Source of the DNA: Burkholderiales bacterium
Lineage (GTDB): Bacteria > Pseudomonadota > Gammaproteobacteria > Burkholderiales > Burkholderiaceae_C
Assembly: GCA_017302655.1 (NCBI GenBank)
Contig: JAFLDE010000020.1
Location: forward strand, 1 to 56,773
Length of the DNA: 56,773 nucleotides
Reading direction: 5' to 3'
Below, piece by piece: positions 1-7,480 of the stretch. Both the position numbers and the translations under genes were made by a program. The notes under the pieces were generated by a model. The model worked only from the letters and a program-made list of their open reading frames with translations. It did no database searches and was not told the origin of the DNA. The first letter of the stretch is position 1; the number at the start of each line of letters is the position of its first letter.

Positions 1-104
1 TTTGCGGTAACGCCAGTAATACGACGTGGGAGCAATTTGCCCTGATCATTGATGAACCGTTGGAGCAGTTCTACGTTTTTGTAGTCCACAAATTCAATTT
101 CCCC
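1..104 (-). other. rpsR: Fragment of ribosomal protein S18 gene (rpsR-like) joined in frame
   Basis: Read on the minus strand, the last ~34 codons give [15 protein letters not shown], then [13 protein letters not shown]. This is the conserved core of bacterial ribosomal protein S18 (DYK, LL.RF, GK.LPRRITG). The match is to non-proteobacterial S18 types; betaproteobacterial S18 has GKITPARLTG at this place. Hand counting gives 43 G+C in bases 1-100 and 76 in bases 101-200. The S18 N-terminus and stop are absent. It is most simply an assembly join to another organism's DNA. The donor phylum cannot be fixed from 34 residues. Confidence 0.7.
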
Positions 105-713
105 GAGGCGGCCATCGAGCGTGCGTTGCTGGGCGTCACGGCGTTCGTGCCAGAGCGCCACGTCGCCGCGCGGCCATTGCGCGGCCTGCTGACGGGCCAG
201 GCGTTCGGCGGCAGGCGGCAGGTCGCCCAGCCAGCGTTCCAGCGCCTTCACGTAGCGGTCGCCGCGCTCCTCGTCGTCGCGCTCGTCCTCGCGTTCGCGC
301 CATTCCTGCTGCTTCTCGGCCATGCGCCGGCGCAGCTGCGCCCACTGCATCTCGCTCAGGCTGGCCAGCAGCGGTTGCGCCAGCGGCGCGGCGCGCTCCA
401 GGCAGCGGCGCAGCGAGTCATCGAAGCTCTTCTCCAGGCGCAGCAGCTCGGGCTCGTCCAGGCCACCGTCGAGCAGGGCGTCGGCCTGCGCGAGCAAGGC
501 CTGCCATTGCGCCAGTTCTTCGCGGCGGTGCCAGTCGTGCCATTGGCGCAGGGCGGTGTCGAGCTGGCGGCCTTGCGCGCGGTCGAAATCGAGGTAGCCG
601 CCGATCCACCAGTTCATGAGCCGGGGCAGCTGCCCGTAGCCCAGGGTCAGGCTGGAGCAGCCGGCCACCAGCAGGCAGGCAAGGAAAGCGCTCAGGCGAG
701 GCAGCGAAGGCAT
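1..713 (-). CDS. DUF6279-type lipoprotein, partial, fused at its C-terminus to an S18 fragment
   Basis: The start is the ATG whose complement is at 711-713. It opens a signal peptide ending in a lipobox (LVAGC, Cys19), so the product should be an outer-membrane or periplasmic lipoprotein. Next comes [20 protein letters not shown] and a helical, Arg/Glu-rich body ending near [15 protein letters not shown]. This is the pattern of the DUF6279 lipoprotein family, whose function is unknown to me. From about residue 203 the frame continues without a stop, off the window edge, into sequence that reads as ribosomal protein S18 and is much AT-richer. The family usually runs nearer 280-290 residues, so the genuine C-terminus is missing. 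I believe the lipoprotein part is real and the last ~34 codons are foreign. Confidence 0.75.
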   Translation of the reverse strand, partial: MPSLPRLSAFLACLLVAGCSSLTLGYGQLPRLMNWWIGGYLDFDRAQGRQLDTALRQWHDWHRREELAQWQALLAQADALLDGGLDEPELLRLEKSFDDSLRRCLERAAPLAQPLLASLSEMQWAQLRRRMAEKQQEWREREDERDDEERGDRYVKALERWLGDLPPAAERLARQQAAQWPRGDVALWHERRDAQQRTLDGRLGEIEFVDYKNVELLQRFINDQGKLLPRRITGVTA

Positions 714-729
714 GAGCGCATGGTGCCAA

Positions 730-764
730 GAAAAAAAGCCCGACGCCGCAGGCGGGTCGGGCTT
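730..764 (-). terminator. Rho-independent terminator behind the small membrane protein gene
   Basis: A 9-bp perfect stem (736-744 with 756-764, AAGCCCGAC/GTCGGGCTT) closes an 11-nt loop. On the minus strand it is followed by a run of seven T (731-737). It lies downstream of the small gene ending at 806 and just upstream of the lipoprotein start, so it should separate these two minus-strand genes. Confidence 0.8.
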
Positions 765-805
765 GAAACAGGTGCCGGGGAGACACCTGGGAGGACGATG
801 GGTCG

Positions 806-1042
806 TCAGACAGTGGACGCGGCGCGGCGCGTGACCACCACCGTGGGCAGGCGCACCGGCTCGGCGGCTTGCTTGGCGCTCACCACCACCAGGGGCAGGC
901 GCACCACTTCGGCGGCGGGCTCGGCGCGGATGTCGGCCAGCGCCGCGGCGCTGGCGATGGCCAGGCCAGCCATGATCACCGGGCTCAGCCAGTTGTTCAG
1001 CAGGTCGATGGCGGGGCGGGGGTTGTAGCGGCGGGTGGTCAT
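806..1042 (-). CDS. Small single-span protein with duplicated LPxVVV motif
   Basis: A 78-residue protein of unknown function. The start at 1042 is chosen over the ATG at 1096 because AAGGAAG lies just upstream. Residues ~18-36 form one hydrophobic segment ([17 protein letters not shown]), so it is probably membrane-anchored or secreted. The tail carries a duplicated unit, [13 protein letters not shown] then [12 protein letters not shown], each copy preceded by a short Ala/Glu/Pro stretch. The PTVVVT core resembles the TonB box seen near the N-terminus of TonB-dependent receptors, but no receptor is present and that resemblance is only suggestive. A clear terminator follows the stop. Confidence 0.6.
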   Translation of the reverse strand: MTTRRYNPRPAIDLLNNWLSPVIMAGLAIASAAALADIRAEPAAEVVRLPLVVVSAKQAAEPVRLPTVVVTRRAASTV

Positions 1043-1189
1043 GGCGGCTTCCTTCTTGCTGTGCATTTCCGTTGTCGATGGCTGCACTGTGCGCAAAGCC
1101 GTTCCAAGCTGCGAGCGCCGTGCGATGAGCAGCGACCTCGGGCGATGAACTGCTGGAAAACCCGGATGGCTGGATCGGGCCTTCGCCGA

Positions 1190-1633
1190 TCAAGCCGCCG
1201 CAGGCAGGTCGAGCAGCGCGGTGCCGAAGGGGTTGTCGACCTGGATGCGCCACTGTCCGTCGGCGCCACGCGCCAGCACGTCGGCCGAGCGGGCGCGCAT
1301 CTGCATGGGGCTGCCATCCGGCGCCTGGCCGTGCATCTCCCAGTCGCTGTGCAGCAGAGCGATGTCGGCCGTGGCGGCGTGCACATGGGCGTGCAGGCGC
1401 ATGCGGGGCTTCAGGGCCATGAGCGACTGCAGCGCCGGCCGGATCTGCGCCTTGCCGTGCAGAAGTTGGCCAGGTTCGGGGTAGAAGGCGGCGTCATCGG
1501 CGTAGAGCGCCATGGCGGCATCGAGGTCGCCGCTTTCGAAGGCGCACATCAGCGCGGCCACGGTGGCTAGGAGCCTGTCGGGCTTTGGCACGGGCGCGCG
1601 TTGGGCGTGCAAGGGGGCTGAGACAAGGCGCAA
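1190..1633 (-). CDS. NTF2-like (SnoaL/DUF4440-type) protein
   Basis: The body reads as a nuclear transport factor 2-like fold: [20 protein letters not shown], then [19 protein letters not shown], and [20 protein letters not shown]. Proteins of this family bind small molecules or act as dimeric enzymes; nothing here fixes a substrate. The longest frame starts at 1633, but its first ~21 codons lie inside the palindromic element at 1569-1838. The native start may therefore have been replaced, or may be the internal GTG at 1561 or ATG at 1549. No Shine-Dalgarno sequence decides between them. Confidence 0.7.
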   Translation of the reverse strand: MRLVSAPLHAQRAPVPKPDRLLATVAALMCAFESGDLDAAMALYADDAAFYPEPGQLLHGKAQIRPALQSLMALKPRMRLHAHVHAATADIALLHSDWEMHGQAPDGSPMQMRARSADVLARGADGQWRIQVDNPFGTALLDLPAAA

Positions 1634-1838
1634 AGCACAGCCGTGGCGCGGGCCACGGCGAGCATTTGCAACGCCGGATCAGCCCCCTTGCACGCCCAAC
1701 CCTGTGGGCCGGGGCGACTTGCGGGGCCATGCGTTGTTGCCGGCTCGTAGTTGGCACTCATCCAACGCCTCGCCGGCGTCTAGCCTGGCCCCGCAACTCG
1801 CCCCGGCGCGCGCCCGTGCCAAAGCCCGACAGGCTCCT
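1569..1838. repeat. 270-bp MITE-like element with perfect 32-bp terminal inverted repeats
   Basis: Bases 1569-1600 are the exact reverse complement of 1807-1838 (32 of 32). Inside are a second perfect 21-bp inverted repeat (1601-1621 with 1679-1699), a central 7-bp hairpin (1640-1646 with 1653-1659, 6-nt loop), and a third near-perfect pair (1712-1729 with 1786-1803). It fills the gap between the WYL regulator and the NTF2-like gene and supplies the first codons of the latter. No transposase is encoded and no target duplication was obvious. It shares a 52-bp core with the repeat at 11145-11306. Confidence 0.8.
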
Positions 1839-1921
1839 GGGGCGGGGTGATCGGTGGGGAGGATGGGTTGAGGCATGTCAGCGCTCCGGTGAAGGGAGCC
1901 GCATGCTCGACTGCCGGGCTG

Positions 1922-2620
1922 TCAGGAACTGTCAGCAGTGCGTTGCATGCCATCCAGCCACTCCCGCATCAGCTGCTGGCGCGGGCGCGGGTAGCGCTCG
2001 GGCAGAGGCTCGCAAGCACGCATGCGATCCAGACGGAAGTGTCGACATTCGGTGCGCAGCTCGCACCAGGCGCTGAGCACGCGGCTTTGCTCGAAGAAGC
2101 CCAGCGCGAAGGGCCAGACGATGCGCTCGCTGAGCTGACCTTGGGCGTCGCGGTAGTCCAGGCGCAGCTTGCGCTGCGCGCGGATGGCGCGGCGTATCTG
2201 CGGCAGCAGCGCGGGGTCGAAAGCCAGCGGCTGGCCGTCGGGCACGAGCAGCGGGTTGTGGTCCAGCTCGAAGCGTTCGGCCGCCGGCAGCACGGCGCGC
2301 ACCTTGGCCAGCGCATGTCGCGCGGCCTCGGCGAGCGGCGGGTCGCCGCTGCGCTCGATGACCCACTGGGTGCCCAGCGCCAGGGCTTCCAATTCCTCGA
2401 CGCTGAACATCAGCGGCGGCAGGCTGTGACCGGGCCGCAGCACGTAGCCGATGCCGGCCTCACCTTCGATGCGCGCCCCCTGCTGCTGCAGTGTGGCGAT
2501 GTCGCGGTAGAGGGTGCGCAGGCTGATGCCAAGGTCCTGCGCCAGTTGGGCGCCCTGCACCGGTGTTCGGCGCAGCCGCAAACGTTCCAGCAGGGTGAGC
2601 AGCCGCTCGGCCCTACTCAC
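1922..2620 (-). CDS. YafY-type HTH/WYL-domain transcriptional regulator
   Basis: A 232-residue regulator. The N-terminus (residues ~1-55) is a winged HTH containing AQDLGISLRTLYRDIATLQQ, the YafY/DeoR-like recognition helix. Residues ~135-215 form a WYL-type ligand-sensing domain (RKLRLDYRDAQGQLSERIVWPFALG). WYL proteins sense nucleotides or other small ligands, but nothing here shows which. Its start overlaps the 3' end of cphA by 8 bp on the same strand, so it is probably co-transcribed with the cyanophycin synthetases and may respond to nitrogen or polymer status. That role is inferred from position only. Confidence 0.85.
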   Translation of the reverse strand: MSRAERLLTLLERLRLRRTPVQGAQLAQDLGISLRTLYRDIATLQQQGARIEGEAGIGYVLRPGHSLPPLMFSVEELEALALGTQWVIERSGDPPLAEAARHALAKVRAVLPAAERFELDHNPLLVPDGQPLAFDPALLPQIRRAIRAQRKLRLDYRDAQGQLSERIVWPFALGFFEQSRVLSAWCELRTECRHFRLDRMRACEPLPERYPRPRQQLMREWLDGMQRTADSS

Positions 2621-5192
2621 TACAGCGCTTGCGCAGGTGCGCCAGGGCCTCCTCGACCTGATCGACCAGCACCAGGCACAGGTCGCCCGCCTTCACGGAG
2701 GCGAGCGCGTGGTCGATGGCGACGAACTCGCCGCGGATCTCGTCCACCTGCTTCGTGCGCGTGGCGCCTTCCAGGCCCTTGCGCAGCAGGGCCACCACCT
2801 CGCCGTCCTCGCGGCCACGCTGGCAGGCGTCCTGGTAGAGCACGACGTGGTCGAAGGCGGCGCCGAGGATCTGCGTCTGTTCGGTGATGTCCTGGTCGCG
2901 CCGGTCCCCGGCACCGCTGATGACGACCACGCGCTGCTGGGCCGGGATGGCGTCGACGGCGCTGACCAGCGCACGCATGGCGTCGGGGTTGTGACCGTAG
3001 TCGGCGATCACCGTGGCGCCCTGGAAGTCCATGACGTTGAAGCGGCCGGGAGCGTTGTCGGCGTCGGCATTGAAGCTGGCCAGGCCACGGCGGATGACGT
3101 CGGTGGGCAGGCCCACCGCCCAGGCGGCACCCACGGCGGCCATGACGTTCTCGACCTGGAAGCCGAGCTGGCCGTTGCGGGTGATGGGCACGTCGCGCAG
3201 CGGGATGCTCTCGCGCGCATTGCCCTCCACGGCGACGATGTGGCCGTCGTCCACGAACACGCAGCGGCGACCCTGGGCGCGGTGTGTGGCCATCAGCGGC
3301 AGGTGGCGGTCGGCGCAGAAGAAGATGACCCCGCCCGGGCACTGGCCGGCCATGCCCGCCACCAGGGGGTCGGCGGCGTTGAGCACGGCAAAGCCGCCCG
3401 GCGCCACGTTCTGCACGATGACGCTCTTCACGCGCTGGATGTCCTCCACCGTCTCCAGGTAGTTCAGGCCCAGGTGGTCGCCGGTGCCGATGTTGGTGAC
3501 GACGGCGACCTGGCAGCGGTCGAAGCCCAGGCCCTCGCGGAGGATGCCGCCGCGCGCGCACTCCAGCACCGCCGCCTCCACGTCCGGGTGCATGAGCACA
3601 TTGCGCGCGCTCTTCGGCCCCGAGCAGTCGCCGCTGTCAATCTGCCGGCCGTCGACGTAGACGCCGTCGGTGTTGGTCATGCCGGTGGTCAAGCCGGCGG
3701 TGGTGAGCAGATGGGTGATGAGCCGTGTCACCGTGGTCTTGCCGTTCACGCCGGTCACGGCCACGAGGGGAATGCGGCCGTCGGCGTTCTTGTCTGGGCC
3801 GTAAATGCTCTTGATGATGGCCTTGCCGACGTTGCGGCCCTTGCCGTACGAGGGCGAGAGGTGCATGCGCAGGCCGGGCGCCGCGTTCACCTCGACGATG
3901 CCGCCGCTCACCTCTTCGAGGGGACGCATCACCGTCTCGGCCACCACGTCCACACCGCAGACATGCAGACCGACGATCTGCGCGGCTGCGATGGCGCGCT
4001 GGGCCACCTCGGGGTGCACGTCGTCGGTGACGTCGGTGGCGCTGCCCCCGGTGCTGAGGTTGGCGTTGTTGCGCAGGATGACGCGCTGACCCTTGGCCGG
4101 CACGCTGTCCGGCGCAAGGCCTTGCTGCTTGAGGCGCTCGAGGGCGATGTCGTCCAGGCGCATCTTGGTCAGCGAGGTGGCGTGGCCGTCCCCGCGGTTC
4201 GGGTCCTTGTTGACCTCGTCCACCAGCTGGCGCACGGTGGAGACGCCGTCGCCGCTGACCTGCGGCGGGTCGCGCCGCGCGGCGGCCACCAGCTGGTTGC
4301 CGACGACCAGCAGGCGGAAGTCGGAGCCCGGCAGGTACTTCTCGACGAGCACGGTGCCGATCTCCTCGGCGGCCTTGTAGGCCAGCTCGAAGTGCTCGCG
4401 CGTGCTCACGTTCACCGTCACGCCCTTGCCCTGGTTGCCGTCCAACGGCTTGACGACCACGGGCAGGCCGATCTCCTCGGTGGCGGCCAGCCAGCCCTCG
4501 TCCACGTCGTCCACGGGCCGGCCGAAGGGCACGGGCACGCCGGCCGACTGCAGCAGACGCTTGGAGAGGTCCTTGTCCTGCGCGATCGATTCGCTCACGG
4601 CGCTGGTGGCGTCCACTTCGGCGGCCCAGATGCGGCGCTGCTTCACGCCCCAGCCGAACTGCACCAGCGAGCCTTGCGTGAGACGGCGGTAAGGCACGCC
4701 GCGCGCCACGGCAGCGTTGACGATGCTGCCGGTGGAGGGGCCCAGGCGCACGTCCTCGTCAATCTCGCGCAGCCGCTTGACGACCGCTTCCGCATCCCAG
4801 TCGCTGCGGCCGTCCAGTGCGGCGCGGATCAGCTTCTCGGCTTCCTGGCAGGCCAGGCGACCGACGTCTTCCTCGCTGTACTCGACCACCACCTGGTAGT
4901 GGCCGGGCGTGCCGGTGCGGTGGGTGTGGCTGTAGGTGACCGGACAGCCGGCCTGCGCCTGCAGCGCCAGCGCGGCCTGCTCCAGCACATGGGCAAGGCT
5001 GACCGGCATGCGCTGCACGGTGGCGGGGCGCAGCGCGCCGATCTTCGGGAAGAGCGCGCGCAGACGTTGCTCGAAACCGTCGAGTTGCTGGATGTCGCGT
5101 TCGTTGGCCTCGCAGACGCAGACGGTCTCGATGGCGGTATGGCGACTCCAGAGGTTCGGGCCACGCAGGGCACGCAGGCGTTGGACGTCCAT
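2613..5192 (-). CDS. cphA: Cyanophycin synthetase
   Basis: An 859-residue cytoplasmic enzyme that builds cyanophycin (a poly-Asp backbone with Arg side chains) from Asp, Arg and ATP. It has an N-terminal domain beginning LRALRGPNLWSRHTAIE, an ATP-grasp domain at about residues 210-470 (VKPLDGNQGKGV; IVEVNAAPGLRMH), and a Mur-ligase-like C-terminal domain with an intact P-loop TGVNGKTT (G481-T487). The Mur region ends with DYGHNPDAMRALV and ISGAGDRRDQD, both typical of CphA. Length matches the family (about 860-900). It lies 11 bp after the shorter paralogue and overlaps the WYL regulator, giving a three-gene minus-strand unit. Confidence 0.97.
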   Translation of the reverse strand: MDVQRLRALRGPNLWSRHTAIETVCVCEANERDIQQLDGFEQRLRALFPKIGALRPATVQRMPVSLAHVLEQAALALQAQAGCPVTYSHTHRTGTPGHYQVVVEYSEEDVGRLACQEAEKLIRAALDGRSDWDAEAVVKRLREIDEDVRLGPSTGSIVNAAVARGVPYRRLTQGSLVQFGWGVKQRRIWAAEVDATSAVSESIAQDKDLSKRLLQSAGVPVPFGRPVDDVDEGWLAATEEIGLPVVVKPLDGNQGKGVTVNVSTREHFELAYKAAEEIGTVLVEKYLPGSDFRLLVVGNQLVAAARRDPPQVSGDGVSTVRQLVDEVNKDPNRGDGHATSLTKMRLDDIALERLKQQGLAPDSVPAKGQRVILRNNANLSTGGSATDVTDDVHPEVAQRAIAAAQIVGLHVCGVDVVAETVMRPLEEVSGGIVEVNAAPGLRMHLSPSYGKGRNVGKAIIKSIYGPDKNADGRIPLVAVTGVNGKTTVTRLITHLLTTAGLTTGMTNTDGVYVDGRQIDSGDCSGPKSARNVLMHPDVEAAVLECARGGILREGLGFDRCQVAVVTNIGTGDHLGLNYLETVEDIQRVKSVIVQNVAPGGFAVLNAADPLVAGMAGQCPGGVIFFCADRHLPLMATHRAQGRRCVFVDDGHIVAVEGNARESIPLRDVPITRNGQLGFQVENVMAAVGAAWAVGLPTDVIRRGLASFNADADNAPGRFNVMDFQGATVIADYGHNPDAMRALVSAVDAIPAQQRVVVISGAGDRRDQDITEQTQILGAAFDHVVLYQDACQRGREDGEVVALLRKGLEGATRTKQVDEIRGEFVAIDHALASVKAGDLCLVLVDQVEEALAHLRKRCSE

Positions 5193-5203
5193 GGGGGTGG
5201 TTC

Positions 5204-7387
5204 TCAGAGCGTGGGAACGAAGGTGTCGAGGCCGGCGGCAATCAGCTCGGGCGAAATGCCCAGCGCCCAGGCGGCCGCCACAGCGGCCAGCACGGCGGGA
5301 GCTTCACAGGACTGCCCGGCTTCGCTGAAGCGCTGCAGCAGCGTGTCGACGTTGGCGCACGCCTGCTCCCCCTGGTTGCTCAGCAGCCAGGCCCGCCCTT
5401 CACGCAGCAGCACGGCGCGACCACCACCGTGGCGGTGGGCCTGCAGCGGTGCCACGGCGGCGTCGCGGCTGTAGAAGATCACCTCGCCATCGCACAGCTC
5501 GGCCATTTCGGCCACCTGCTCGTCCTCGGCATTCAGCACGGCGGCGCCGTCGCTCAGCACCACGTCCACCTGAGTGCGCAGCACCTTGAAGAGCTGAGCC
5601 ACCTCTCGCACGTCATGGTCATGCAGGCTGTCGTCCAGACGCAGGTCGGTCACGATGCCGACCGCGCAACGGTCGTAGGCCAGGCCGTCGTCGAGCACCG
5701 AGCGGGCGTCGTTCTCAGCCACCACGGCATCCACGCGGCGGTTCATCAGCAGGCGCTGCGCAGCGTCATAAGGCTTCCTCACCCGCTGTTCCACCCGCCG
5801 TGGACCCAGGAACAGGCCGGCGCTGCAAGCCAGGCCGACCTGTCGACCGTGCAGGTGCAGCAGCCAGGCCACCAGACGGGCGACTGCGGTGGTGTCCTGC
5901 CGCCCGATCACACCGACGATGGGCACCCGGCCGCTCTCGTCCTCGGCGAACAGGTGGTCGACGATGGCCTGCCCGACCGGCTGGGGCGTTCCCTCGGCCG
6001 GTTTCAAGTGCATGAGCAGGCCCGGCCCGGCGTTGACCTCGACGATGGCACCGCCCTGTGACTCCAGCGGCTGGCTGATGTTCTCGCACACCAGGTCGAT
6101 GCCGGCGATGTCCAGACCCACCGTGCGGGCGGCCAAGCCGACCTGGAAGGCCACCTCGGGATGCACCTCGGCCGTGCAGTCGATGGCCACGTTGCCGTTG
6201 CGCTGGATGAGCACGCGCCGGCCGTGTTCAGGCACCGAATCGGGCGACAGACCCTGGCGGCGGAGCTCCTGCAGGACCACCGGGTCCTCGCCGGGGATGA
6301 CGCGGTTGAGCGGGAAGTCCTCGGTGAGGCCTCGACGCGGGTCGGTGTTGATCTGGCTGTCGATGAGTTGCTGCACGCTGTGCCGGCCGTCCGCCAGCAC
6401 CCAGGCGCTTTCACCACGCGCGCAGGCCACCACCTGGCCGCCGACGACGAGCAGGCGATGTTCGTTGCCGGGAATGCAGCGCTCCACCAGCACCTCCGAA
6501 CCTTCGGGTTCGGCCAGCAGGAAGGCAGCGCGCACTTCGGCCTCGGTGCCCAGGTCGAGGCTGACGCCGCGCCCATGGTTGCCGTCGCTGGGTTTGATGA
6601 CCACCGGCAGGCCAAGATCCTGCGCGGTCTCCCAGGCCTCGTCGGCGTCCTTGACCGAGCGCCCGTGCGGCACGGGCACACCCACGGCGGCCAGCAGCTC
6701 CTTGGTCAGGTCCTTGTCGCTGGCGATGCCTTCGGCGATGGCACTGGTGCGGTCGGTCTCGGCGGTCCAGATGCGGCGCTGCCGGGCTCCGTGGCCGAGC
6801 TGCACCAAATTGCCATCGTTGAGGCGGATGTGCGGAATGCGTCGGTCCGTGGCGGCTGCCACGATGGCGGCCGTGCTGGGGCCAAGGTAGCAGTCGTCAA
6901 TGACCTCGCGCAACCGACCCACGGCGGCGGACACGTCGAAGGACCCAGGGACATGCGTGTCGTTGATGGCGGCCATCAGCAGCGCGTGGCCTTCCTTCAG
7001 CGCGGCGCGTGCCACCTGCTCATCGCGGGCGCGGAAGACCATGCGGTAGACGCCATGGCGGCTGGTCGAGCGCGTCTGGCCGAAGCCGGTGGGCATGCCG
7101 GCCAGGTTGAGCAACTCGATGACCACATGCTCCAGAACATGGCCCATCCAGGTGCCTTCGGTGAGCCGCTGCAGGAAGCCGCCGCGCTCGCCCACGCCGC
7201 AGTGGTGCTCGATCAGATTGGGCAACCAGTGCGTGAGCCGCTCGTTCAGACCCGGCAGCAGGTTGGACGGGTAGTCCTCCAACTCGCCCAGGTCCAGCCA
7301 GACCTCCAGGCAGGAGCGGTAGGTCCAGATGTTCGGCCCGCGCAGGTAGTTGATGCGCAGCAATTGGATGTCGTTCTTGGCTTGCAT
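5204..7387 (-). CDS. cphA': Second, shorter cyanophycin synthetase (CphA'/CphA2 type)
   Basis: 727 residues from the ATG at 7387, which begins MQAKNDIQLLRINYLRGPNI. The longer open frame upstream runs into the divergent ABC gene and is rejected. The N-terminal and ATP-grasp domains match CphA (VIKPSDGNHGRGVSLDLG; IVEVNAGPGLLMH). The Mur-like domain is shortened by ~130 residues, and its P-loop is degenerate: GRQDTTA (from G495) replaces GVNGKTT, losing the Walker A lysine. Proteins of this form occur beside cphA in Burkholderiales. Cyanobacterial CphA2 polymerises Asp-Arg dipeptides with one ATP site, and a similar reduced activity is plausible here but not shown. Confidence 0.9.
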   Translation of the reverse strand: MQAKNDIQLLRINYLRGPNIWTYRSCLEVWLDLGELEDYPSNLLPGLNERLTHWLPNLIEHHCGVGERGGFLQRLTEGTWMGHVLEHVVIELLNLAGMPTGFGQTRSTSRHGVYRMVFRARDEQVARAALKEGHALLMAAINDTHVPGSFDVSAAVGRLREVIDDCYLGPSTAAIVAAATDRRIPHIRLNDGNLVQLGHGARQRRIWTAETDRTSAIAEGIASDKDLTKELLAAVGVPVPHGRSVKDADEAWETAQDLGLPVVIKPSDGNHGRGVSLDLGTEAEVRAAFLLAEPEGSEVLVERCIPGNEHRLLVVGGQVVACARGESAWVLADGRHSVQQLIDSQINTDPRRGLTEDFPLNRVIPGEDPVVLQELRRQGLSPDSVPEHGRRVLIQRNGNVAIDCTAEVHPEVAFQVGLAARTVGLDIAGIDLVCENISQPLESQGGAIVEVNAGPGLLMHLKPAEGTPQPVGQAIVDHLFAEDESGRVPIVGVIGRQDTTAVARLVAWLLHLHGRQVGLACSAGLFLGPRRVEQRVRKPYDAAQRLLMNRRVDAVVAENDARSVLDDGLAYDRCAVGIVTDLRLDDSLHDHDVREVAQLFKVLRTQVDVVLSDGAAVLNAEDEQVAEMAELCDGEVIFYSRDAAVAPLQAHRHGGGRAVLLREGRAWLLSNQGEQACANVDTLLQRFSEAGQSCEAPAVLAAVAAAWALGISPELIAAGLDTFVPTL

Positions 7388-7480
7388 GGGTTCTGGCCTC
7401 GGATGCCGCGCATTCTGCGCTGAGCCATGAGGCACCGCTGCGACGGAGGGGCGCGCTGCGGGCACGCACAATCCGCGCCC

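Noticed and set aside
2514-5474. A 986-codon open frame on the plus strand across the cyanophycin synthetase genes
   Set aside because: It is the antisense of cphA: composition is dominated by His, Val, Ala, Gly and Arg, with no domain, and the opposite strand has a complete enzyme with all motifs.
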